Assembly (NCBI RefSeq): GCF_900115185.1
Contig: NZ_FOVN01000001.1
Coordinates: 62,001-126,000 of the forward strand
Source of the DNA: Algorimicrobium echini
GTDB lineage: Bacteria; Bacteroidota; Bacteroidia; Flavobacteriales; Flavobacteriaceae
Length of the DNA: 64,000 nt
Direction of reading: 5' to 3'
Each line of letters begins with the position of its first letter. Within the stretch, counting starts at the first letter, position 1. A model generated the notes under the pieces. It was given only the letters and a program-made list of their open reading frames with translations. It searched no databases and was not told the DNA's origin. This document shows, piece after piece, positions 8,020 to 14,892 of the stretch. The position numbers and the translations under genes are program-made.

Positions 8020-8751
8020 TTAGATTTGAATTCCTTCGTATTTTACCTCATCGATAATTGTTTTAACATCTGAATTTACTTTTGGACTAAATAAATCACG
8101 ACTTATTGTATATGTGCTTAATTCGTTCTCATTGTAATTTAGATTAATTAATTCATTAATGCCATTTTCGTTTAAATCATCTTTTAACCATTCTTGTTCA
8201 AAGTCCTTTTGAAGTATTACCGGTTGTCTATTTTTTTTATTATGAATTTTTGCAAATAATGGTGATGCTTTTTTAGTAAGAATAGTAAAGGTAACAACAT
8301 CGCCAATTATTGTATATAACCCAGCTAAAGACAAAACATCGTTGTTTTTGTTCTTTATATGAAATGGATATTTTTTTCCTTTGTATTCGTGAGGTTCAAA
8401 AAATCCTGTTACAGGAATTATACAACGTCTTGTTAAGGCTGAATGTTTGTATATAAAATGATTAAATAATTTTTCGGATTGAGCATTAAGACCACCACCA
8501 TACCGAACAGCTTCTTTGTAATAATCGGTTAATTGTTCAGGTTTTTTATTGCCTGGAACTATACCCCATAATGCAGGTGCTAAAGCTGATGGACCTTCTT
8601 GTGGTATTATAAGCATATCAGGATGAGAAAAACCGTTTAAGTGGTATCTTGGAATATCATACGCTTCTCTTGCATCATCCCTTGTCAATGAAACATCATA
8701 GCGATTTTCAAGCTCAATTACTTTTTTAGTTTGAGAAGTATGGAAACACAT
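8020..8751 (-). CDS. SRAP (HMCES/YedK-type) abasic-site protein
   Basis: A 243-residue SOS-response-associated peptidase (SRAP) domain protein. Family members form a covalent link between Cys2 and abasic sites in single-stranded DNA and so shield them. The start at 8751 is fixed by MC, which puts the catalytic Cys at position 2. Other family landmarks are present: AQSEKLF (family ARSEK), the Glu in VTGFFEPHEYKG, and the His in KIHNKKNRQPVIL. It follows umuC by 31 bp and completes a umuD-umuC-SRAP operon, a sensible grouping for damage tolerance carried on a mobile element. Confidence 0.93.
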   Translation of the reverse strand: MCFHTSQTKKVIELENRYDVSLTRDDAREAYDIPRYHLNGFSHPDMLIIPQEGPSALAPALWGIVPGNKKPEQLTDYYKEAVRYGGGLNAQSEKLFNHFIYKHSALTRRCIIPVTGFFEPHEYKGKKYPFHIKNKNNDVLSLAGLYTIIGDVVTFTILTKKASPLFAKIHNKKNRQPVILQKDFEQEWLKDDLNENGINELINLNYNENELSTYTISRDLFSPKVNSDVKTIIDEVKYEGIQI

Positions 8752-8782
8752 AAGGTTTTATTTAGGTTACTAAATATACTAA

Positions 8783-10042
8783 TTAAACTCTTATATCGAT
8801 TATTTCATTAATGTTGGTTGAATATCGTGGGGATAGGCGTTCTTGTTTCATTTTCCATTGCCTACCTAATGATTGACTACCAAACTTTATTTTATTGTTA
8901 CCGTAGGCTTTATTTAGCCTATCTACGATATTCATTATTGGTTGGTGCTTTGGGTTTTCGGAAGTAAATAGCGTGAATTGTTTTTGATTACTTGGGGTTA
9001 AACCCATTACAATAACACCTGCTTTTTTATAATGAAAGCCCTCTCTATAAATTGCTTGTAACCCTGCCTCTGCATATTTAACTAAATCAATGCTCGAATT
9101 GGTTGGATAATGTGTTTTTACTACAATGTTTCTACCATATTGAGGTAAATCTTTACGGAAACCGTTGGTATGCAAAAATACCATAAGCATATTGCATTGT
9201 GATTTTTGATTACGAAGTTTTTCTGCACAGGACACAGCAAACGTAGATACACGTTCTCTAATATCTTGATATGATGTTAGCATTCCCTCAAATGAGCGTG
9301 TTGTTGCTATCATTTTCTTGTTTGCAGTAGTTTCTAAATCTAAAGTAGGTTTACCCTCTAAATCGTGTTTTAGACGTAAACCAACAACAGACATATTTTT
9401 ACGCACCCAATCATCTGACAGTTGGGAAAATTGATAAGCATTATGAATATTTAAGTTCTTTAGTCTTTTGGTATGTTGCCTACCAATACCCCAAACATCT
9501 TCGATTGGTAACCACTTTAAGGCTTTTATGCGCTTTTCTTCATCATCTATTACATAAACATTGTTAGTACGTTCTGGGAATTTCTTTGCTATTTTATTGG
9601 CAACTTTAGATAATGCTTTTGTTGGTGCAAAGCCAATACTTATTGGAATACCTGTACCTTTTGTTACACGATTACGCATTGTTTCACCTATTTCCTGAAG
9701 GCTAAAAAGTTCAAAACCTATAAACTTTAAAAATGCTTCGTCGATACTGTATATTTCAACTTCTGGTGTAAACTCTGAAAGTAGATTCATCACTCTACTA
9801 CTCATATCGCCATATAAAGCGTAATTTGAAGAAAAAACGTTTACGTTTTGTTTTTCAAATGTTTTAGAATATTCAAATGCAGGTGCGCCCATTGGAATAC
9901 CTAACGCTTTGGCCTCGTTGGATCTTGCAATAACACAACCATCGTTATTTGATAAAACCACTATAGGTTTATCATTTAATGATGGGTTAAAAACACGCTC
10001 ACAGGAAGCGTAGAAGTTATTGCAGTCAACGAGTGCGAACAT
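8783..10042 (-). CDS. umuC: Y-family DNA polymerase V catalytic subunit UmuC
   Basis: A 419-residue translesion polymerase. The N-terminal palm motif FALVDCNNFYASCERVFNP gives the first metal ligand Asp, and EIYSIDEAFL gives the second acidic pair. The finger/thumb region with a helix-hairpin-helix (LPIEDVWGIGRQHTKRL) and a C-terminal little-finger domain follow. The length is usual for UmuC. It starts 1 nt after the umuD-like stop codon and must be co-expressed with it. In the known system UmuD' and RecA activate UmuC for synthesis past lesions. Confidence 0.95.
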   Translation of the reverse strand: MFALVDCNNFYASCERVFNPSLNDKPIVVLSNNDGCVIARSNEAKALGIPMGAPAFEYSKTFEKQNVNVFSSNYALYGDMSSRVMNLLSEFTPEVEIYSIDEAFLKFIGFELFSLQEIGETMRNRVTKGTGIPISIGFAPTKALSKVANKIAKKFPERTNNVYVIDDEEKRIKALKWLPIEDVWGIGRQHTKRLKNLNIHNAYQFSQLSDDWVRKNMSVVGLRLKHDLEGKPTLDLETTANKKMIATTRSFEGMLTSYQDIRERVSTFAVSCAEKLRNQKSQCNMLMVFLHTNGFRKDLPQYGRNIVVKTHYPTNSSIDLVKYAEAGLQAIYREGFHYKKAGVIVMGLTPSNQKQFTLFTSENPKHQPIMNIVDRLNKAYGNNKIKFGSQSLGRQWKMKQERLSPRYSTNINEIIDIRV

Positions 10043-10043
10043 A

Positions 10044-10493
10044 TCATAGGTTTTTGATTACGTTAGTAACAATACCCCAAATGATAAAATCATTGTCTTT
10101 AGTGACTTGAATAGGTTTGTAATTTTGATTTTCTGCAATTAACCAAACACAGTCTTTTTCTATGCTAATGCGTTTAACTGTAAATTCACCATCAATAAAA
10201 CAAACAGCTATTTTGTTATTTGTAGGTTCTAAACTTTTATCAATAATTAGTAAATCACCATCGTGAATGCCTGCATCTATCATTGAATCACCACGAACAC
10301 GACCATAAAATGTTGTACTTGGGTTTTTAATTAGATGTTTATTGAGGTCTATGTTTATATCTAAAAAATCATCTGCTGGGGATGGAAACCCTGCACTAAT
10401 ACCATTAGCCACAAAAGGCAATTTTAGATGTGTTGAAACATCTGCACCATAAAATTCTATTGCTCTTGTGTTATATAATTTTCTGACTTGCAT
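10044..10493 (-). CDS. umuD: UmuD-like self-cleaving S24 peptidase
   Basis: A 149-residue LexA/UmuD-type S24 peptidase without an HTH domain. The likely self-cleavage site is the Ala-Gly pair in GISAGFPSP (about residues 31-39). The catalytic Ser is in GDSMIDAGI and the catalytic Lys in FTVKRIS. Cleavage after contact with RecA filaments would give UmuD', the partner of the UmuC encoded 1 nt downstream. A TAACTTTG box ends 4 nt before the start codon, so the mRNA may be leaderless or nearly so. A perfect TTGAAACTTTCAA palindrome lies just upstream. Confidence 0.93.
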   Translation of the reverse strand: MQVRKLYNTRAIEFYGADVSTHLKLPFVANGISAGFPSPADDFLDINIDLNKHLIKNPSTTFYGRVRGDSMIDAGIHDGDLLIIDKSLEPTNNKIAVCFIDGEFTVKRISIEKDCVWLIAENQNYKPIQVTKDNDFIIWGIVTNVIKNL

Positions 10494-10497
10494 ATTG

Positions 10498-10543
10498 CAA
10501 AGTTATATAAAAAGGTTTTCGTTTTTTATATTGAAACTTTCAA
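10498..10543 (-). promoter_or_regulatory. umuDC promoter box and palindromic operator candidate
   Basis: On the minus strand TAACTTTG (10498-10505) fits the Bacteroidota TAnnTTTG element, but no TTTG lies at the usual -33 distance. A perfect 13-bp palindrome TTGAAACTTTCAA (10531-10543) lies just upstream of that position. It may be the site of the damage-responsive regulator or an activator. Both assignments are inferred. Confidence 0.5.
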
Positions 10544-10888
10544 TTTATTAACGGTGTTGAGCGAAAAGGCAGAGCGGATATTTTACATAATACCAGTTAT
10601 AGCTACAAAATGCATTAACACTGCGATAGCAAACCTTTGAAAAGTGCCGTTTGCTACTATAACTTGTATTATGTAAACATAGCTTTGGGTAGTTTTTGGT
10701 GTGAGCTTTGGAAACAGCTTTTTACTTTTTTATTGTACCTATTTATTAAAACATATAAGTTTAAATAAAACAAGTAATGTGCTGTGTGAGGGTTGGCAAC
10801 CAAAAACTACAAGTGCGTTGGATAGCGGAACAAAACAAAAGACAGAGGATTTTGAGGTACGAAAAAACTGGGTTTTATTTTGTGGGGA
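10544..10888. repeat. Gene-free stretch with nested 96-bp palindrome and dispersed repeat
   Basis: No convincing gene. The arms 10582-10602 and 10657-10677 are complementary over 21 bp with one mismatch. An inner perfect 8-bp inverted repeat, TAGCAAAC (10627-10634) / GTTTGCTA (10649-10656), abuts the right arm. To the right are words shared with 7704-7838. The plus-strand frame through here (from a GTG at 10701) uses this repeat sequence and runs into the chaperone gene, so I do not call it. Confidence 0.6.
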
Positions 10889-11290
10889 CTATTCTACTTT
10901 TTTACTTTTTTCTTTATGTAAATTAACAAAGTTAAAAGAAGGTAATATTATTGGGTTGAAACCAGAATTGAGAGTCAAATTTGAAACATATGTTCTTATA
11001 TAAGGAAAAGCTATTGCTGGTGCATTTATATTGCAAAATGCAGAATCCAAAAATTCAGATTCCAACTTAACATCTGTCAAAAATATAGCTACAGAATTTA
11101 CAGCTAAATCAAAGTTTTTATTTTTTAGATTTAGTAGAAAATGAACCGCAAACTTATTTAATTCTTCATCTTTGATTATTTCAGATTTGAAATTTAAAGT
11201 TGTTTGAAGTTTTGTTGTTATGTTTTTATCTAAAGACTCTACCTTTAATTTAACATCATTATAATAAATATGTTCTAGTTTTATCTGCAT
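10889..11290 (-). CDS. SecB-like chaperone of a toxin-antitoxin-chaperone system (CmdC-like)
   Basis: A 133-residue SecB-fold protein. The N-terminus QIKLEHIYYNDVKLKVE matches the first strand of SecB (FQIQRIYTKDISFEA in E. coli). The block AFPYIRTYVSNLTLNSGF (residues 94-111) with the following ILPSFNF matches the SecB core FPYARE...PVNF. Bacteroidota generally lack a general SecB, as far as I recall. Solitary SecB-like proteins beside toxins act as chaperones for the antitoxin (TAC systems such as Rv1957 and CmdC). It is the last gene of the operon, 4 nt after the antitoxin gene. I infer that it binds the antitoxin tail and is the sensor that releases it during infection. Confidence 0.85.
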   Translation of the reverse strand: MQIKLEHIYYNDVKLKVESLDKNITTKLQTTLNFKSEIIKDEELNKFAVHFLLNLKNKNFDLAVNSVAIFLTDVKLESEFLDSAFCNINAPAIAFPYIRTYVSNLTLNSGFNPIILPSFNFVNLHKEKSKKVE

Positions 11291-11294
11291 AATA

Positions 11295-11531
11295 TTAAGC
11301 TGCTAGTGCGTAATTATTCTCGCCTGCTTTTTCAAAAAGAGCATCAGAATTACTAACTATAACATATTTAGGTTTTAATTTTTCCATACTTATATTTACA
11401 GATTCACCATTGAATAAACACTCCATTGTTTCTCTTTCCTCTGCAAAATCTATCCATTGTTGAATCTTTTCTTCAGAGAATGAAGAAAGAATTTCATCAA
11501 ATTGTTTATCTAATTTATCTATATCTAACAT
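11295..11531 (-). CDS. Antitoxin with encoded ssrA-like tail (CmdA-like)
   Basis: A 78-residue acidic protein. A helical N-terminal part (about residues 1-38, with SEEKIQQWIDFAEERETM) is followed by a short segment MEKLKPKYVIVSNSDALFEK and the C-terminus AGENNYALAA (69-78). The last six residues equal those of the E. coli ssrA tag, and GENNYALAA is, from memory, the tag of some Bacteroidota tmRNAs. The protein should therefore be a ClpXP substrate unless its tail is covered. The gene lies between a toxin candidate (10 nt upstream) and a SecB-like chaperone (4 nt downstream), the order of TAC systems. No DNA-binding domain is obvious. The antitoxin role is inferred from context, size and tail. 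Confidence 0.75.
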   Translation of the reverse strand: MLDIDKLDKQFDEILSSFSEEKIQQWIDFAEERETMECLFNGESVNISMEKLKPKYVIVSNSDALFEKAGENNYALAA

Positions 11532-11541
11532 TTTAATCTAC

Positions 11542-12108
11542 TTAATTTTGCTCTTCTAAATGCAGTGCAAAGTTACTAATATTATCAATACCAAATGAAA
11601 CTAACTGTATTCTTTTCTTATAATAAAAAAAGGAATGTCTTTTATCTTCTGAATGTATTACTACAGAATATTTACGGTTTGGTTTATGATTTACATTAAT
11701 AGGCATATCATCATAAATTATGCCTTTTATACCCATCTTGTCCCAAAAATTGTCAGCTAAAAATTGATGAAGCCTTTTAAGTGTTACAGTCTTATTTTTT
11801 TTAATAAAATGATTTGATGCTTTTTCTATCCATTTCTTAAATGCAAAATAATGTTTTTCATTAAAAACCGTATTTAAAAAATCTGTTATATCAACTTCTA
11901 CACTGTAAACATCATAAGCGCCGGTACTCATTTTAAAATCTTCACCCCAATATTTTGCAAATTCTTCATCTACCCAGAAGTAATAACCTTTACCAAGCCA
12001 AGCATCTTTAGATATACATATAATAGGTTCATCAATTACACCTTCTACACGAAACTCTTGAGTGTGATAACATATAATATGGTTGTCAGTTTTACCTCTT
12101 AACATCAT
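11542..12108 (-). CDS. ADP-ribosyltransferase-like toxin (CmdT-like)
   Basis: A 188-residue protein with features of the ADP-ribosyltransferase fold: a histidine motif in IICYHTQ (His15), a GKGYYFWVDEEFAKYW block (39-54) like the glycine-aromatic NAD-binding strand and helix of PARP/DUF3990-like enzymes, and an acidic strand YSVEVDITDFLN (68-79). The frame opens at a GTG at 12114 that overlaps the res stop. The ATG at 12108 is preferred and leaves a 2-nt gap. As the first gene of a toxin-antitoxin-SecB-like trio it matches CmdT, which modifies mRNA with ADP-ribose in E. coli and blocks translation. The target here is unknown, and the fold assignment is by eye. Confidence 0.72.
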   Translation of the reverse strand: MMLRGKTDNHIICYHTQEFRVEGVIDEPIICISKDAWLGKGYYFWVDEEFAKYWGEDFKMSTGAYDVYSVEVDITDFLNTVFNEKHYFAFKKWIEKASNHFIKKNKTVTLKRLHQFLADNFWDKMGIKGIIYDDMPINVNHKPNRKYSVVIHSEDKRHSFFYYKKRIQLVSFGIDNISNFALHLEEQN

Positions 12109-12110
12109 AA

Positions 12111-14723
12111 TCACAAACTATTTAATTTCTCAATAAATATATCTTCTCTGTTAGCTTTATTATAGAATGGCATACCAATAAGTTTATATTGTTGACTTTC
12201 GTATAATTCTATTACTGCTTCTTTTTCTATTTCTTGAAGGAATTGTTCTTTCCATTCATCATTATATAGTAAGTGATCACCTTTTGGTTCTATGAATAAT
12301 TGATAAATAACCTCATCATCTGAATTTTTATCTGTCATATATAACACAAAGTCTGGTTCTGTTGCTTTTGCATCACTAAACCTGTATAACTTAAAGAAAC
12401 GTTCGTTTCTTAATAAATAGATGTTTTTAAAACGCTCTTTTAAATCTTCAATATTATCGTGGAAATACTTTACTAAAAACTTTTCTTCTGATGAACCATA
12501 ATTCTCATTGTAAGCATACCAATCTGCTTTGTTCAAGTCTACAAAATATTCTTGAGGAATATCATTACGCATTGTTGGTTTTCCTGTTTCTGCTGTAGTA
12601 TTTTGATTTACTGAAAACGCTAATTTCTTATTCTTGAAATACTTTCTTAATGGTTCTCTGTAGAATGATTTTGTACCTCTATAATCTCCAAACTTGGTAG
12701 ATATTTCATTTGCTATTTTGGTAGCTACACTTATAACAATTTCTAATTTTTGATTTGCAGATAGGTTGTTTGTATCCTTTTGTAAACCTGTTACTTCAAC
12801 TATAATGCCGCCAAAATACTTTTCATTTGTAATAAAATCATTCATAGATTTTACACTTGGAAAAAACTTTTTGATGTTATTGAAGTGGTAAAATGGTATT
12901 TTATTTAAACCCTTTTGAATAATTGTTTTATCCCATAAAGAAAACAAATGTTTATTTGCATAATTTGCTTGTACTGTATTTTGCTTTACTCTGTTATTAT
13001 CTAATATTACCGTTTGAGCTGACCTATTTGTTTTTAATGCGTAAGTGTGCTTTTTTACAATAGTTGGCTCTTGATATTCTAATAATGTTTTTGGGTTGTT
13101 TTTAACCTTTTTATTTAAAAATATAAAACCACTTTTATATAAAGCTGTTTCTTTAAATTCATCTTTAAGAATTAAATCTACTTCTACTTTTTCTTCAGGA
13201 AACATTCCTATTTGACGAAGTGCATTATTTAATTCAGTAATATATCTTGGGTTGTGTGAGCAATGATAATGTAAAGTCTCGCAAAAACGCATTATGTTTT
13301 CTAAATCATTATCGTATTTACGTTTGTCTAATTCTTGATTTTCTTCTAATTGAAATGGATAATATCTTGCACCTCTACCAATTAATTGTGCTTCTGCAAC
13401 TGTAGTTTTTCCAGGTGTGCTACCTTTGGCATCACGAGTATCATATAATCTAACAATATCGTATAAGTTTAAAACATCCCAACCCTCATTTAATTTATCT
13501 ACTGCAAATACTGCTCTAATTTCATTATTATTATCCTCTAACGTATTAATAGTTATTTGTTTTTCGTCACTATCATTTTTAGAATTTACAGAAACAATTT
13601 TATCTTCTGTAAAGTCTTCTTTAATTTCATCAATCAAACCTTGTGATGATATATTTAACTCTTTAAAATATGCTATTGCTTTATCTAAAATTGCATTATC
13701 TAATTTTATAAGATTCTCTAATTTAGTAACAGTTAAGTTTCTTATTTCATCAATAAATGCTTTTTCCATTTCAGCACTTTCTGTAGTTGTTTTAGATTTA
13801 AACATTACTACTGGTTTTGCTAAAATGCCTTTAGACGCAAATATTTTCTTTTTAAACTGACTTATTAATACTGCAACAATTGCACGTTGTATAGGTTGAT
13901 AATCTACTTGGTTGGTTTGCACTTCTTTTGAGTAACCATCTTCTCTAAACTTTGCTAATGAATAATCATATAATAATTTATCTGCGTATTTAGATGCTAT
14001 ATTAGGATGATTGAGGTCTAATGTAGCTGTAAACTCCATCATTATATTGTTTACATTGCTTCTTAAAATACGCTCAACTGTATATTCCCAACTATTAAAA
14101 TCTTCCTTCTCTCCTTTGCTTAATTTCTTTTTTGTAAGTGTGTTTATGTGGTGTGCCTCATCACTAATTAAAACAACTTCTTTGTTTAAAAAATCATCAA
14201 AAGTTATACTGTTTTCTCTTGGTGCATTTAGTTTGGTATGTAAGCCTTGAATGGTTGAAAACAGTATGCTAATATCATCTGTATTGGTGCTTTCAAAACT
14301 TTCTACTTCTGTAATATTTACATTTACACCATCTATATTAATTTGCTCTTTGAATAAATATTTAGTGCTGTTTGGGTTTAAGAAGTTTTCTTTTGTTTTA
14401 CGGATAATAGTATCTGTATTTACAAAGAAAATAAAGTTACGATAGCCCATTTTATACAACTCTAACATTGCACCTGCCATTACCAAGGTTTTACCAGAAC
14501 CTGTTGCCATATGAAACAACACTTGTGTTGGTTTTGCTCTTAAACGTGGGTTATTTATGTAATAGTTAAAGTGTGTAAACGCTTCTTCTTGATAAGGACG
14601 TGGTGCAAACTTTAGATTATTTTTAATAATGGGTGATAATTCTACAATTAAATCACCATCATCAATTTTGGATGCAATACGCTTGTCTAAACGTTGAATA
14701 GTATTTTGGTTAAACAATGACAT
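12111..14723 (-). CDS. res: Type III restriction enzyme, Res subunit
   Basis: An 870-residue helicase-nuclease. The N-terminal superfamily 2 helicase has the Q-like region APRPYQEEAF (40-49), Walker A HMATGSGKT (71-79), motif II DEAH (188-191) and motif VI near EAQLIGRGARYY. At the C-terminus EPDFVLYM...LFIEPKGD fits the PD-(D/E)xK nuclease of type III Res subunits. It needs the Mod partner encoded 2 genes upstream to recognise DNA. The gene lies 2 nt after the small DUF1737-like gene and 2 nt before the toxin gene, so restriction and toxin genes share one transcript. No frame damage is seen. Confidence 0.93.
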   Translation of the reverse strand: MSLFNQNTIQRLDKRIASKIDDGDLIVELSPIIKNNLKFAPRPYQEEAFTHFNYYINNPRLRAKPTQVLFHMATGSGKTLVMAGAMLELYKMGYRNFIFFVNTDTIIRKTKENFLNPNSTKYLFKEQINIDGVNVNITEVESFESTNTDDISILFSTIQGLHTKLNAPRENSITFDDFLNKEVVLISDEAHHINTLTKKKLSKGEKEDFNSWEYTVERILRSNVNNIMMEFTATLDLNHPNIASKYADKLLYDYSLAKFREDGYSKEVQTNQVDYQPIQRAIVAVLISQFKKKIFASKGILAKPVVMFKSKTTTESAEMEKAFIDEIRNLTVTKLENLIKLDNAILDKAIAYFKELNISSQGLIDEIKEDFTEDKIVSVNSKNDSDEKQITINTLEDNNNEIRAVFAVDKLNEGWDVLNLYDIVRLYDTRDAKGSTPGKTTVAEAQLIGRGARYYPFQLEENQELDKRKYDNDLENIMRFCETLHYHCSHNPRYITELNNALRQIGMFPEEKVEVDLILKDEFKETALYKSGFIFLNKKVKNNPKTLLEYQEPTIVKKHTYALKTNRSAQTVILDNNRVKQNTVQANYANKHLFSLWDKTIIQKGLNKIPFYHFNNIKKFFPSVKSMNDFITNEKYFGGIIVEVTGLQKDTNNLSANQKLEIVISVATKIANEISTKFGDYRGTKSFYREPLRKYFKNKKLAFSVNQNTTAETGKPTMRNDIPQEYFVDLNKADWYAYNENYGSSEEKFLVKYFHDNIEDLKERFKNIYLLRNERFFKLYRFSDAKATEPDFVLYMTDKNSDDEVIYQLFIEPKGDHLLYNDEWKEQFLQEIEKEAVIELYESQQYKLIGMPFYNKANREDIFIEKLNSL

Positions 14724-14725
14724 AT

Positions 14726-14890
14726 CTAATCTTTAATTATTGCTTGATAAAAATAGTTTGCAGCAGTAACTTTATCTGACCTTATGATTAAACCACCACT
14801 TGGACGCCAACCTTTTTCTAAATACTCATTAACTAGTTTTTCAAAGTCTTTTTCGAAATGTGTATCTAATTTTAATATTTTATATTTCAT
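14726..14890 (-). CDS. 54-residue DUF1737-like protein between mod and res
   Basis: A short frame starting at ATG 14890 and ending with TAG at 14726-14728. The protein starts MKYKILKLD, has ELYLEKGW-type spacing (VNEYLEKGWRPSGGLII) and ends ANYFYQAIIKD. The GW.P.GGL core followed by YYQA is the pattern of DUF1737. It lies 2 nt after the mod stop and 2 nt before the res start, so it is clearly part of the operon. Its role is unknown; it could be a small accessory, inhibitor or anti-toxin-like protein of the restriction system. It is too short for many gene callers. Confidence 0.85.
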   Translation of the reverse strand: MKYKILKLDTHFEKDFEKLVNEYLEKGWRPSGGLIIRSDKVTAANYFYQAIIKD

Positions 14891-14892
14891 TA

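Noticed and set aside
10582-10677. Integron attC site
   Set aside because: Folded shape is similar, but there are no clear RYYYAAC / GTTRRRY boxes, no integron integrase in the window and no cassette array.
10701-11003. A 100-residue open frame on the plus strand from a GTG
   Set aside because: It is made mostly of dispersed-repeat sequence and runs 115 nt into the 3' end of the SecB-like gene on the other strand; composition and start are not those of a gene.
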